DNA of 64,000 nt from Gallionella sp. Lineage in GTDB: Bacteria; Pseudomonadota; Gammaproteobacteria; Burkholderiales; Gallionellaceae. The stretch covers positions 1 through 64,000 of the forward strand of contig JAQTZW010000007.1 of the NCBI GenBank assembly GCA_028687575.1, given 5' to 3'. This document shows positions 54,348-63,851 of this stretch, in pieces. Under the pieces are notes generated by a model that saw nothing but the letters and a program-made list of their open reading frames with translations, was not told the origin of the DNA and made no database searches. The translations under genes and the position numbers were made by a program. How positions within the stretch are numbered: the first letter of the stretch is position 1; every line of letters starts with the position of its first letter.

Positions 54348-55469
54348 ATGAACGGGACATTGAAAATGGAAGCCTTATACATCCGTCGGCATAAGGGTTT
54401 TACGATGGTCGAGATGATGGTCGGCTTGGCACTCGGCCTACTCGCCTCGTTGGCGATCTTCACCGCTGTCTCGTCGTTCGAGACGCAGCGCCGCATCACC
54501 GCCGGCGGTGCTGACATGCAGCAGAACGGACTGCTGGCGCTGTATTTCCTGGAGCAGGATCTGCGCATGGCAGGCTTTGGCCTGATAGATGGCAGCACTG
54601 TTCCGGGCCGCCTGCCCTGCGTCAAGGTGAACAGCGTCAGTGTCGCACCAGTCAGCATCACCGAAGGGGGCGGCAGTGCCTCGGATATTCTGACCACCCA
54701 CAGGCTGGATTCCGATACCGGTGGCATCGTCACGGGCGGGGGTGCGGGAAAGCTGACTTCGGCACTATCCACCATCAACTCTATCACCAGCATGACGGTG
54801 GATACCGCTCAGGCCATCCATCTGAACGACTACCTGCTGATTCCGGATGCCAACATGAATTGCACGCAGGTGAAAGCGACCAGCATGCCGGCTGTGTATG
54901 CCCAAACGCCGGGCACCCCAGGCACCCCGGCCACCCCGGCAGTCCCGGCAACAAGAACAACACCTGCCATTCCTGCACAGCCCGCTCAGCCCGCCGTGCC
55001 GGGTGTACCGGTTGTGCCGGTTTCAACCATCATCAACCTAGGACAGAGTGTGCCGTCTTTCCCGGCGATGATGTACAGCCTGGATGCCAATTTCAACCTG
55101 AACCACTCTGATGATGGTGGAAAAACCTGGTCGCCGGTAGCTGCAAACATCGTCAACATGCAGGCCCAGTACGGCATCGCCAATGGCGGTAGCCAGTCGG
55201 TCAGCTGCTGGACCAATGCTTCAGGCAGTGCCTGTGGCGGTAGCGATTGGGCGAACCCGCCCGCCGCAGACATCAACCGCATCAAGGCTATTCGGATTGC
55301 CATCGTGGCGCGCAGCGCACAACGCGCACCCAATCTGGTCACCACCGCCTCACCCACCTGGTACGGTGGCGCGATAGATGTCAGCAATATCGCCAATTGG
55401 CAGAACTACCGTTACAAGGTCTATCAGACCGTCATTCCCGTGCGTAACGTGATCTGGGGGAATCTGTGA
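54348..55469 (+). CDS. pilW: Minor pilin PilW with a Pro-rich insert
   Basis: The 373-residue protein has the pilin motif KGFTMVEMMVGLALGLLA and the PilW domain (QQNGLLALYFLEQDLRMAGF). Residues ~184-227 form an unusual Pro/Thr/Ala/Gly-rich run (GTPGTPATPAVPATRTTPAI, then PAQPAQPAVPGVPVVP), encoded by near-repeat GC-rich codons. Pilins rarely carry such a spacer. The rest appears intact, so the protein is probably functional. Confidence 0.85.
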   Translation: MNGTLKMEALYIRRHKGFTMVEMMVGLALGLLASLAIFTAVSSFETQRRITAGGADMQQNGLLALYFLEQDLRMAGFGLIDGSTVPGRLPCVKVNSVSVAPVSITEGGGSASDILTTHRLDSDTGGIVTGGGAGKLTSALSTINSITSMTVDTAQAIHLNDYLLIPDANMNCTQVKATSMPAVYAQTPGTPGTPATPAVPATRTTPAIPAQPAQPAVPGVPVVPVSTIINLGQSVPSFPAMMYSLDANFNLNHSDDGGKTWSPVAANIVNMQAQYGIANGGSQSVSCWTNASGSACGGSDWANPPAADINRIKAIRIAIVARSAQRAPNLVTTASPTWYGGAIDVSNIANWQNYRYKVYQTVIPVRNVIWGNL

Positions 55470-56128
55470 TGAACAACTTCCGCAATAAACAGCAGGGTGT
55501 GGTGCTGGTGATCGCGCTGATCGCGCTGGTGGCAGTGTCTCTCGCAGGTATCGCGATGATGCGCTCGGTAGATACCAGCAACGTCGTTTCCGGCAATATT
55601 GCTTTCAACGAGGCGGCCATCCAAATGGCGGACATCGGTGCGGAGCAGGCCTACACGGAGATTATGGGCAACTTGGCTGCCAATCCGAATGCTTGCCTGT
55701 TCGTGCCGGGGAATTGTCCAGTCAACACCGCCGGCAAGTCCTATTTCTATCCGAATGTCTCTGCACTGGATGTTACTAGCCGACTGCCTACGCCAACAGC
55801 TGGCCTGAATTGGAGTGATCCCATGTTGCAGACCTTACCCGGCGATGCGACCGCCAGTTACTCGGTACATTATGTGATCGAGAGGATGTGCGGCAAACAG
55901 GTTACCGGCGTAGCCAGCGATGAAACAGCCAATTTGCAGGTGGCACCGACCTTTGCCAAATGCAAGGTCGTGCCGATTTACGATACTCCGACACCGCCCA
56001 GTACCGTAGGCCTTCCGCTGGTCGGCCAAGGCAAACTTTTCTACCGCGTCACCGTCGAAGTAACAGGCCCCAGAAATACACGCGGCGTTTCGCAATACTT
56101 CTTCGGCGTACAGGATGCAGTGAATTAG
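55469..56128 (+). CDS. pilX: Minor pilin PilX
   Basis: The 219-residue protein has the PilX start (QQGVVLVIALIALVAVSLAG) and the EQAYTEIMGN region. Its ATG overlaps the pilW stop (TGATG) and lies behind GGGGGAAT. It is the last recognisable pilin gene; the expected pilY1 is not next. Confidence 0.83.
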   Translation: MNNFRNKQQGVVLVIALIALVAVSLAGIAMMRSVDTSNVVSGNIAFNEAAIQMADIGAEQAYTEIMGNLAANPNACLFVPGNCPVNTAGKSYFYPNVSALDVTSRLPTPTAGLNWSDPMLQTLPGDATASYSVHYVIERMCGKQVTGVASDETANLQVAPTFAKCKVVPIYDTPTPPSTVGLPLVGQGKLFYRVTVEVTGPRNTRGVSQYFFGVQDAVN

Positions 56129-56303
56129 ATGTGTTGATGATGAATTTGACCCGACCGGGACTAACCAGGAGGTTCACCGATGATAATTGAACGTTAGTTG
56201 ACTCACCCTTGCTTCAATTGATGAAATCTAATTGCATGTTTCATCGCGATTTGATGAATTAAGTTGCTCTATCAGCTCTATTAATTTTATAAGGAATACG
56301 ATC

Positions 56304-56999
56304 ATGAAAACAAAACCTGCAAAACTGTTGATGGCACTGTTACTTGGCATGGGCAGCGTGGCCTTCGTTGCGACTACGGCTTATGCCGAAGACTCAAAGG
56401 ACTCCAAGGATTCCAAAGATTCTGGCGATGGTAAGAGTACTTCCACTGCCCCCAAGTGCACCGGTCAGGTGATTTCTGACTGCGGTGTGAAGTTCGTACT
56501 GACCACCTGCACCGGCAGCACTGTTGCGTCTTCCAGCAAGGACAAGGATGGCAAGGATGAAGGCGACGACAAGAACCACGAATCCAAAGCCAAGGACAGT
56601 GACGGTAAGAATGACCGCGACCGTTATGACGAGAGCCACCGCGACCACGCTGACCGTTCCGGTGATGCAAAAGAAGGCAAGATCGCAGTCTGCCATCGCA
56701 TGGGCGGTGCAGCGGTATCGCTGGTTGTTGCCAACGATGGCTGGTTGAGTGGCCACTCCAAACATGCGCTGGATACCGTTGGTCGTTGCGAAGACTTCGA
56801 TGCAGCCAAGAAGGATGATGACAGCAAGGAAGACAAGGACAAGGATCACAAGGTGTCTGCTTCCGATGTCGGTTACAGCATCGGACTGACAACCACCCAG
56901 GTCGCCTGTCTGAACAAGTACAACACCAGCAATTCGACCATCAGCATTCAGGCTGCTGGTCAGGGCCCAAGCCGTGGTGGTGCAAGAACTCTGCACTAA
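56304..56999 (+). CDS. Secreted Asp/Lys-rich protein downstream of the pilins
   Basis: The 231-residue protein has a signal peptide (LLMALLLGMGSVAFVATTAYA) followed by DSKDSKDSKDSGDGK-type repeats, a Cys-rich part (CTGQVISDCGVKFVLTTC) and a CHRMGGAAVSLVVANDGW segment that resembles short cysteine/histidine modules of secreted proteins. Two charged low-complexity parts flank it. It is not a pilin. The function is unknown; a surface or cation-binding role is possible. Confidence 0.7.
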   Translation: MKTKPAKLLMALLLGMGSVAFVATTAYAEDSKDSKDSKDSGDGKSTSTAPKCTGQVISDCGVKFVLTTCTGSTVASSSKDKDGKDEGDDKNHESKAKDSDGKNDRDRYDESHRDHADRSGDAKEGKIAVCHRMGGAAVSLVVANDGWLSGHSKHALDTVGRCEDFDAAKKDDDSKEDKDKDHKVSASDVGYSIGLTTTQVACLNKYNTSNSTISIQAAGQGPSRGGARTLH

Positions 57000-57027
57000 C
57001 CGGCTGAATCGCTGAACAGGTAGTAGA

Positions 57028-57063
57028 GGCACGGGGCGGAGAAATCCGCCCCGTGCCTTTTTT
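57028..57063 (+). terminator. Strong rho-independent terminator
   Basis: GGCACGGGGCGGA pairs perfectly with TCCGCCCCGTGCC around GAAA, then six T. A 13-bp GC-rich stem with a tetraloop and T run ends the pilin/secreted-protein transcript before topA, which runs the other way. Confidence 0.95.
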
Positions 57064-57098
57064 GGTGATCGCGCCGGAAAGCTGCGGCGCAGGAGGCG

Positions 57099-59717
57099 TT
57101 ATGCCTCCGTCTTGCTTGATTTGCGGGTTGCGGTTTTCTTGGTCGTGGTCGTTGCGGAAGCAGTCTTTTTTGTCACTGCTTTGCTCGGTTTGGTGGTTGC
57201 TTTGCTGACCTTTTTGGCGGGCGCAGCTTTATTCTCAACCTTGGCGGCAGCGGGTTTCCTCGTGGCCTTACCCTTGCTTGCCGGCCCCTTCGCCGCCTTG
57301 GCGGCAATCAGTTCCAGTGCTTCCTCCAGCGTAAAGGCTTCGGGTGACACACCCTTGGGCAAGGTTGCGTTGATTTTGCCGTGGCGTGCATAGGGTCCGT
57401 AGCGGCCACTGCATATCTCGACGCTGGCATTGTCTTCCGGGTGGTTGCCCAGCACGCGCAACACAGTATTGTTGTCCTTGGCTTGTGCCAGCAACTCGAC
57501 CGCCCGTTCCAGCGTGACATCGAAGATGCTGTCGGTGCGCGGAATGGATTTGAATTTGCCATCGTGACCGATGTAAGGCCCGAAGCGCCCGATGTTGACG
57601 ATGACCTTCTTGGCGGTTTCGGGATGCAGGCCCAGTTCGCGCGGCAACGATAGCAGCTTGAGCGCGCTTGGCAGATCGGCCTGTTCCAGCGGCATTTCCT
57701 TGGGCCAGGAAACCCGCTTGGGCTTGGCCTTTTCTCCTTCGACCACTTCGCCGAGTTGCACATAGTGGCCGTAAGGTCCGCGTAACAGCAGCACCTGCTG
57801 TTGCGTTTCGGGGTGGACACCCAGTTCGACACGCACGGCGGCATCGTCTTGCGACTCACCATTCAAACTGCGTTTGTATTTGCATTCCGGGTAGTTGGTG
57901 CAGCTGATAAAGCTGCCGTAACGGCTCAGTTTTTTGGCGAGCGGCTTGCCGCAGTCGGGGCAGACTTCATCCAGGACTTCCTGAGGGCGTTCTACATCAG
58001 ATTTTTCCTTGATCAGGCTGGCGAATCCTTTCCAGAATTCTTCCATCACGCCGATCCAGTCGCGCTTGCCTTCCGAGACTTCGTCCAGCTCGTCTTCCAG
58101 CATTGCGGTGAAGTTGTAATCCACATACCGCTGGAAATGGTCGGTCAGAAACTTGTTGACGACGCGTCCAACATCGGTGGGTTCGAAGCGCTTCTTGTCG
58201 AGGATGGCGTATTCGCGGGTCTGCAACGTGGAGATGATGGTGGCATAGGTCGAAGGGCGGCCGATGCCATATTCTTCCAGCGCCTTGACCAGACTGGCCT
58301 CGGTGAAGCGCGGCGGAGGCTGGGTGAAATGCTGTTCACCGTAGAGCTTGTCAACCGGCAGGACATCGCCCTCGGCCAGCGGCGGCAGTTTGCTGCTCTG
58401 CTCTTCTTCGGCATCGTCCACATCTTCCATGTAAACGCTGATGAAGCCGGGGAATACCAGCACTTGGCCGGAGGCGCGGAACAGCGTGTCGTCGCCGCCC
58501 AAGCGAATGTCGGCGCTGACGGTGTCGTAGCGCGCGGGCGCCATCTGGCAGGCAAGCGTGCGCTTCCAGATCATTTCGTAAAGTCTGGCCTGATCGGCGG
58601 TCAGGCGGTCACGCAGGCTGTCCGGGGTGCGGGCGATGGAGGTCGGGCGGATGGCCTCGTGGGATTCCTGCGCGTTCTTGGTTTTGCTCTTGTAGCTGGG
58701 AGGCGTGCCGGGCAAATAGTCGGCGGGGAAGTTGTCTTTGACGTAGTCGCGTATTTCCTGCACCGCTTCCTTGGCCAGCGATACCGAGTCGGTACGCATG
58801 TAGGAGATCAGACCGACGGTCTGACCGCCAATATCCACCCCTTCATACAGCGATTGCGCAGTGCGCATGGTGCGGTCGGCGGACATGCCCAGCTTGCGGA
58901 CGGCTTCCTGTTGCAGCGTGGAGGTGGTGAACGGCGCAGCGGAATAACGCTGCTTGGCCTTCTTTTCGACTCGCACCACTTTGGGGGGAAGTTTTGCGTC
59001 GGCGAGTCGGGCATGGATGGCATCGTATTGCGCCTGATTGGCGATGCCGAGTTGTTCCAGTTTCTTGCCCTGATACTGGAACAGCTTGGCGGTAAAGGGC
59101 TGGGAGTTCTTCTGCGTGTCCAGATGGACGGTCCAATATTCGTCACTCTTGAAGGCTTCGATAGCCAGTTCGCGTTCGACGATCAGGCGTAGTGCCGGGC
59201 TTTGCACCCGTCCCGCCGACAGGCCGGGGCGTATCTTGCGCCACAGTAGCGGCGACAGGTTGAAGCCGACCAGATAGTCCAATGCTCTTCTGGCCTGTTG
59301 CGCGTTCACCAGCGGCAAGGCGATCTCGCGTGGATGGGCCACTGCTTCGCGCACCGCAGACTGGGTGATCTCATAGAACACGACGCGGCGCAGTTGCTTG
59401 TTCTTCATGCCACGCTTGGCCTTGAGCAACTCTGCGATATGCCAGGCAATGGCCTCCCCTTCGCGGTCCGGATCGGGCGCCAGCAGGATGGTGTCAGCAC
59501 TGGCGGCGGCTCGTGCGATGGCATCCATGTGCTTGCTGTTGCGTGCGATGGTCTCGTATTGCATCGCAAAGCCGTTTTCAGTATCAACCGCGCCAGTTTT
59601 GGGGACGAGGTCGCGCACATGCCCATAAGAGGCGAGCACTTCGTAATCCTCACCCAGATACTTTTTGAGAGTTTTGGCCTTGGCCGGTGATTCGACGATC
59701 AGAAGATTGGATGCCAT
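57099..59717 (-). CDS. topA: DNA topoisomerase I
   Basis: The 872-residue enzyme has a Toprim domain (LLIVESPAKAKTLKKYLG), the active-site tyrosine region VGLISYMRTDS and the zinc-ribbon CPDCGKPLAKKLSRYGSFIS with further cysteines. The C-terminus carries a Lys/Ala/Pro-rich, histone-like tail. I take the start at 59717 (MASNLLIVESP), because an upstream extension is not homologous. Confidence 0.95.
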   Translation of the reverse strand: MASNLLIVESPAKAKTLKKYLGEDYEVLASYGHVRDLVPKTGAVDTENGFAMQYETIARNSKHMDAIARAAASADTILLAPDPDREGEAIAWHIAELLKAKRGMKNKQLRRVVFYEITQSAVREAVAHPREIALPLVNAQQARRALDYLVGFNLSPLLWRKIRPGLSAGRVQSPALRLIVERELAIEAFKSDEYWTVHLDTQKNSQPFTAKLFQYQGKKLEQLGIANQAQYDAIHARLADAKLPPKVVRVEKKAKQRYSAAPFTTSTLQQEAVRKLGMSADRTMRTAQSLYEGVDIGGQTVGLISYMRTDSVSLAKEAVQEIRDYVKDNFPADYLPGTPPSYKSKTKNAQESHEAIRPTSIARTPDSLRDRLTADQARLYEMIWKRTLACQMAPARYDTVSADIRLGGDDTLFRASGQVLVFPGFISVYMEDVDDAEEEQSSKLPPLAEGDVLPVDKLYGEQHFTQPPPRFTEASLVKALEEYGIGRPSTYATIISTLQTREYAILDKKRFEPTDVGRVVNKFLTDHFQRYVDYNFTAMLEDELDEVSEGKRDWIGVMEEFWKGFASLIKEKSDVERPQEVLDEVCPDCGKPLAKKLSRYGSFISCTNYPECKYKRSLNGESQDDAAVRVELGVHPETQQQVLLLRGPYGHYVQLGEVVEGEKAKPKRVSWPKEMPLEQADLPSALKLLSLPRELGLHPETAKKVIVNIGRFGPYIGHDGKFKSIPRTDSIFDVTLERAVELLAQAKDNNTVLRVLGNHPEDNASVEICSGRYGPYARHGKINATLPKGVSPEAFTLEEALELIAAKAAKGPASKGKATRKPAAAKVENKAAPAKKVSKATTKPSKAVTKKTASATTTTKKTATRKSSKTEA

Positions 59718-59725
59718 GCGGGGTG

Positions 59726-60181
59726 TCAATGTAATTGGGAGGAATACAAGGGGCTGAGTAGCTCCTCGATCAGTAGCGGGTCGAGATCCTGATGGCGGTT
59801 CCACAGCACCATCAACATGATGAGCTTGATTTTGTCCAGGCCCAGATCCTTTTGTTGCAGTGCGACGGCGCGGTCAATGATGATCTCGCGCTCTACGCAG
59901 GTAATCATGTTCTGGCGTGCGGTGAACATAATGAATTCCAACGCCTCCGTACTGAGATGCTGGAGTTCGATCTCCGCAAAGCAGCGCACACCCTGGTGTG
60001 CCAGCGTGGCTGGATAGCTTTCCGGTGACTGGACCTGCAAGGCGGACAGCCAGTTCAGCGCTTCGTCTATATCTTCGCCCTCAAAGCCTGCTGCATAGAG
60101 CTTGCGCGACAGTTTATCCGGCTCGGGATAGTTGCCTATATCGAAATAGCTTTCAAACAGATACATCAGGATTTCAAACAT
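59726..60181 (-). CDS. smg: Smg family protein (DUF494)
   Basis: The 151-residue protein matches the Smg/DUF494 family (MFEILMYLFESYFDIG, KLSRKLYAAGFEGEDIDEAL). It is commonly encoded between dprA and topA, as here. Function in the cell is not settled. Confidence 0.88.
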   Translation of the reverse strand: MFEILMYLFESYFDIGNYPEPDKLSRKLYAAGFEGEDIDEALNWLSALQVQSPESYPATLAHQGVRCFAEIELQHLSTEALEFIMFTARQNMITCVEREIIIDRAVALQQKDLGLDKIKLIMLMVLWNRHQDLDPLLIEELLSPLYSSQLH

Positions 60182-60194
60182 GTTTGGGTGTCGT

Positions 60195-61280
60195 TCAGTG
60201 TGTGCGTTGGAACAATCCGCCTGAAAGCGTGGCGATGCGGCCTTCCAGTTCGAGCGTCAATAGCATGGCGGATAGCTGGCTAACCGTCAAGCCGGTGCGC
60301 TGGCATAGCGCGTCCATACTGACAGGTTCGAAGCCGATGAGTTCCATCAGTTCGGAATCTGCTTCCTGTGGGGAGAGTGGTGCTGGAGCTTGAACGGGAG
60401 CAACCATCAGGCCGTCAATTTCATCCAGGATGTCGCCGGCAGATTCGGTCAGTTTCGCACCCTGCTTGATTAGGGCATGGCAGCCCTTGCTCTGGGGCGT
60501 ATGGATGGAGCCGGGGACGGCGAACACGTCCCTGCCCTGTTCCAGCGCCAGCCTTGCCGTAATCAATGAGCCGCTCTGCAGCGAAGCTTCCACCACCAGA
60601 CAGCCGATACTCATGCCGCTGATCAGGCGATTGCGGCGCGGAAAATTCGATGCAATCGGGGGCGTGTCTAGCGGGAACTCCGAGATCAGTACGCCTTGCT
60701 CGGCTATCGCGTGGGCCAGGTCGCGGTTGGCGGCAGGGTAGACGCGGTCCAGTCCGGTGCCGACTACCGCAATCGTGCTGCCCGGCCCGCGCAAGGCACC
60801 GCGATGGGCGGCGGCATCAATGCCGTGCGCCATGCCGCTGATGATGCACAGGCCTGCCCCACTCAAGGATGTTGCGAATTCCTCGGCATTGTTGATGCCT
60901 TGCGGGGTGGCGTGGCGGCTGCCGACGATTGCCAGTGCTGGCCGATTGAGTAATTCGAGTCTGCCTTTGGCATACAACAGCAGCGGCGGACAAGAGATGT
61001 TTAGCAATGCCTGCGGATAATCACTGTCGCCAAGTGTAACAATATGATTGTTATCGTTTTCTAGCCAGCGCAGCGTGGCGGAAAGAAGGTCTTCGGCAAC
61101 ACCCTTGGCTATTTCGGCTGCGACTTCGGGTTTGACCAGGGTTTTGAGAGCGCTGGAGGGGGCGGCCAATACGGCTTCCGGCGAGCCAAATTTTGAAAGC
61201 AGCTGCCGCGCACCCTCGCCACCCAGCCCGCGCGTCAGGCTAAGTGTCAGCCAAGCCCTGAGCGAGGGGTCTGCGGGCAT
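60195..61280 (-). CDS. dprA: DNA-processing protein DprA
   Basis: The 361-residue protein has the Rossmann-like DprA core (AIVGSRHATPQGINNAE, SGMAHGIDAAAHRGAL) and a C-terminal winged-helix region. It loads RecA on incoming single-stranded DNA during transformation. Together with comM and the minor pilins in this window it supports competence. Confidence 0.94.
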   Translation of the reverse strand: MPADPSLRAWLTLSLTRGLGGEGARQLLSKFGSPEAVLAAPSSALKTLVKPEVAAEIAKGVAEDLLSATLRWLENDNNHIVTLGDSDYPQALLNISCPPLLLYAKGRLELLNRPALAIVGSRHATPQGINNAEEFATSLSGAGLCIISGMAHGIDAAAHRGALRGPGSTIAVVGTGLDRVYPAANRDLAHAIAEQGVLISEFPLDTPPIASNFPRRNRLISGMSIGCLVVEASLQSGSLITARLALEQGRDVFAVPGSIHTPQSKGCHALIKQGAKLTESAGDILDEIDGLMVAPVQAPAPLSPQEADSELMELIGFEPVSMDALCQRTGLTVSQLSAMLLTLELEGRIATLSGGLFQRTH

Positions 61281-61291
61281 GTTCGGGAAGT

Positions 61292-62317
61292 TCAGGGAGT
61301 CTGCGCGCGGTCCAGTACCTGGGCGGGCAGATTGGCTTGCATGACAAGTGCGTAGGAAACCTTGTCAAAAACCCGGAATACAAATACCAGTCCGTAACGC
61401 TCTTCGGGCAACATGATGCTCTTGCCTTCGTGTTTGACGCTGTGGTTTTTGCGGAACAGGGCGAGCACATGACCGTTTTGCAGACCGTCGCGCTCACCCT
61501 TGTTCAGGGTGACAACGGTATTCTGCCCGGCAAGCGAGACGCCGCCATAAATCGAGATGATCTTGGCGGAGATGTCACTTTCAGGGGCGCGTGGCAGGTA
61601 ATTCTGAGCCACTGCCGGAGCGGCAGCAACCAGACGGTCGCCGGGGGCAATTTCCAGCTTGGCTGCTGTAATGACCGTGGTGCTGACATCGGCAAATTCC
61701 TTCACGGAGGCATCTCCCAGATAAATGGCCTCATGCCCCAGGACTTCGTGCGTATCCGGATCAATCAAGGTCTTGCCTGGGCGATACACCTGCCATTTGT
61801 CGCCTTGGCTTTCGCTCAACCCTTTGACATAGGCGGTGTCACCGACGCCTGCGATGACACGCTCTTCTCGTAAAGCGATAACGGCAGGTCCGGCTGCCAA
61901 CTCTTTGTCGCCTACTACCAGAGGCTGGCTCAAGAACGGTTTGATAGCATCCGATGGGATGCTGGTAATGGCATCCTGACTGCTGCCCTCATATCTAACC
62001 GTGGGAGAGAGTTTTACTGTGCCGCCTGAGGTTGCATTGCCGCCTTTACTCAGGGTACCGGTGGCGCGGTCAAGCACAATGACATCGCCAGGATAAATCC
62101 AGTGTGGATCTTTGATGGAGTCCTTATTCATGCCCCAGATATATGGCCACCGCCAAGGGTCTTTGAAGAACTTGCCGGAGATGTCCCAAAGGGTATCTCC
62201 TTTGACAACTATATGTTGATCGGGAGCGTCGCTGCGAACTTCTGGTTGGGTCTCAGTTTGTGCGCCAAAAGCCATAGCGGGCAACAAAAAGCAAATCAGC
62301 GATATAATCTTGCGCAT
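61292..62317 (-). CDS. LysM domain envelope protein
   Basis: The 341-residue protein has a signal peptide (ISLICFLLPAMAFGA) and a LysM domain (HIVVKGDTLWDISGKFF, YPGDVIVL) that binds peptidoglycan. The C-terminal part is beta-rich. It lies next to dprA in the usual dprA-def cluster. The start at 62317 removes an upstream extension without signal features. Confidence 0.88.
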   Translation of the reverse strand: MRKIISLICFLLPAMAFGAQTETQPEVRSDAPDQHIVVKGDTLWDISGKFFKDPWRWPYIWGMNKDSIKDPHWIYPGDVIVLDRATGTLSKGGNATSGGTVKLSPTVRYEGSSQDAITSIPSDAIKPFLSQPLVVGDKELAAGPAVIALREERVIAGVGDTAYVKGLSESQGDKWQVYRPGKTLIDPDTHEVLGHEAIYLGDASVKEFADVSTTVITAAKLEIAPGDRLVAAAPAVAQNYLPRAPESDISAKIISIYGGVSLAGQNTVVTLNKGERDGLQNGHVLALFRKNHSVKHEGKSIMLPEERYGLVFVFRVFDKVSYALVMQANLPAQVLDRAQTP

Positions 62318-62408
62318 GTAAAACCCCAAAAGAGTCAAAGATAAAGGCTTACGGTGTTACCGTAGCGCTTTAAATTCTGCATCTAGTCAATTAAATTAGC
62401 AAGCATTT

Positions 62409-62912
62409 ATGGCAATCTTACAAATTTTGCAGTATCCGGATGAGCGGCTGCATAAAATCGCAAAAAAGGTCACACAGGTCAACGACGACACGCGCAAGTT
62501 GATCGCAGACATGGCGGAAACCATGTACAAAGCCCCGGGCGTTGGTTTGGCAGCGACTCAAGTGAACGTGCATGAGCAGATTATCGTGCTGGATATCTCA
62601 GATACGCACGACCAACTACAGGTGTTCATAAACCCGGAGATTATGACTTGTAGTGGTGAGATCAAGAGTGAAGAAGGCTGCCTTTCCGTGCCGGGCATTT
62701 ACGAGACAGTGCAGCGGGCTGATCGAGTGAAGGTGCGCGCCCTCAACGAGCAAGGCGAATCTTTTACCTTGGAAGCTGAGGATTTTCTGGCGGTCTGTAT
62801 CCAGCACGAAATTGATCATCTGCATGGCAAAGTGTTTGTCGAATACTTGTCCCCACTCAAACAGTCACGCTTGCGCGCCAAGTTGAAGAAGCGCCGCCGT
62901 GAAGCCTTGTAG
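62409..62912 (+). CDS. def: Peptide deformylase
   Basis: The 167-residue enzyme removes formyl from nascent proteins. The three family motifs are [18 protein letters not shown] and [12 protein letters not shown], giving the Cys-His-His metal site. Next to fmt as usual. Confidence 0.96.
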   Translation: MAILQILQYPDERLHKIAKKVTQVNDDTRKLIADMAETMYKAPGVGLAATQVNVHEQIIVLDISDTHDQLQVFINPEIMTCSGEIKSEEGCLSVPGIYETVQRADRVKVRALNEQGESFTLEAEDFLAVCIQHEIDHLHGKVFVEYLSPLKQSRLRAKLKKRRREAL

Positions 62913-62921
62913 GATTCCTCA

Positions 62922-63851
62922 GTGAAAATCATATTTGCCGGTACGCCGCAATTTGCCGCCAGCGCGCTTGCCGCGCTGCTGGTTGAACATCAAGTCGTTG
63001 CGGTGCTAACCCAGCCCGATCGCCCTGCCGGTCGCGGCATGCAGCTCACCGCCAGTCCGGTCAAGCAACTCGCGCTGCAACATGGACTGACAGTTTTGCA
63101 GCCGGAAACCCTGAAGACACCTGAAGCGCAACAAGTAATCGCCGAGTTGGATGCCGATGTGATGGTGGTGGCTGCCTACGGACTGATATTGCCCAAGGCG
63201 GTGCTGGAAACACCCCGCTTGGGATGCCTGAACATCCATGCTTCATTGTTGCCGCGCTGGCGAGGGGCAGCCCCCATCCAGCGTGCGATCCTGGCCGGCG
63301 ACGCCGAAACGGGCATCACAATCATGCAAATGGATGTGGGGCTGGATACCGGCGATATGCTGCTGCGCCATGCCTGTCCGATAGCTGAGACCGACAATGC
63401 GCAGACTCTGCACGACAGGCTGGCCGAGCTGGGGGCTAGAAGTATCGTCGAGGCGTTGGGATTGTTGGAGCAGGGGATGCTTGCTGCAGTGAAGCAGGAT
63501 GATGCCGAGGCTTGTTACGCCGCCAAATTACTGAAAAGCGAAGCGCGGATAGACTGGCATCAGGATGCCCGGCAAATCGCCCATGCGGTGCGTGCATTTA
63601 ATCCCTTTCCTGTCTCTCAGGCCGGCTTGCGGGAAATCTCCGTAAAGGTATGGCAGGCAAGCTTTTGTGCAGACCGCCAAGGTGAGCCCGGCGAGGTGCT
63701 GGCAGTAGATAAGCTCGGCATTACGGTCGCGTGTGGCGCGGGTGCATTGCGACTTGAGGTATTGCAACGACCGGGCGGCAAGGCGCAACCAGTTTCTCAA
63801 TTTCTGCAGGCAATACCAGTCAATGTCGGCGATTATTTCTCGGTAGATTAA
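62922..63851 (+). CDS. fmt: Methionyl-tRNA formyltransferase
   Basis: The 309-residue enzyme formylates initiator Met-tRNA. It has FAGTPQFAASAL, NIHASLLPRWRGAAPIQRA and GLDTGDMLL. It begins with GTG at 62922 and follows def by nine bases. The catalytic Asn-His-Asp set is present. Confidence 0.95.
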   Translation: MKIIFAGTPQFAASALAALLVEHQVVAVLTQPDRPAGRGMQLTASPVKQLALQHGLTVLQPETLKTPEAQQVIAELDADVMVVAAYGLILPKAVLETPRLGCLNIHASLLPRWRGAAPIQRAILAGDAETGITIMQMDVGLDTGDMLLRHACPIAETDNAQTLHDRLAELGARSIVEALGLLEQGMLAAVKQDDAEACYAAKLLKSEARIDWHQDARQIAHAVRAFNPFPVSQAGLREISVKVWQASFCADRQGEPGEVLAVDKLGITVACGAGALRLEVLQRPGGKAQPVSQFLQAIPVNVGDYFSVD

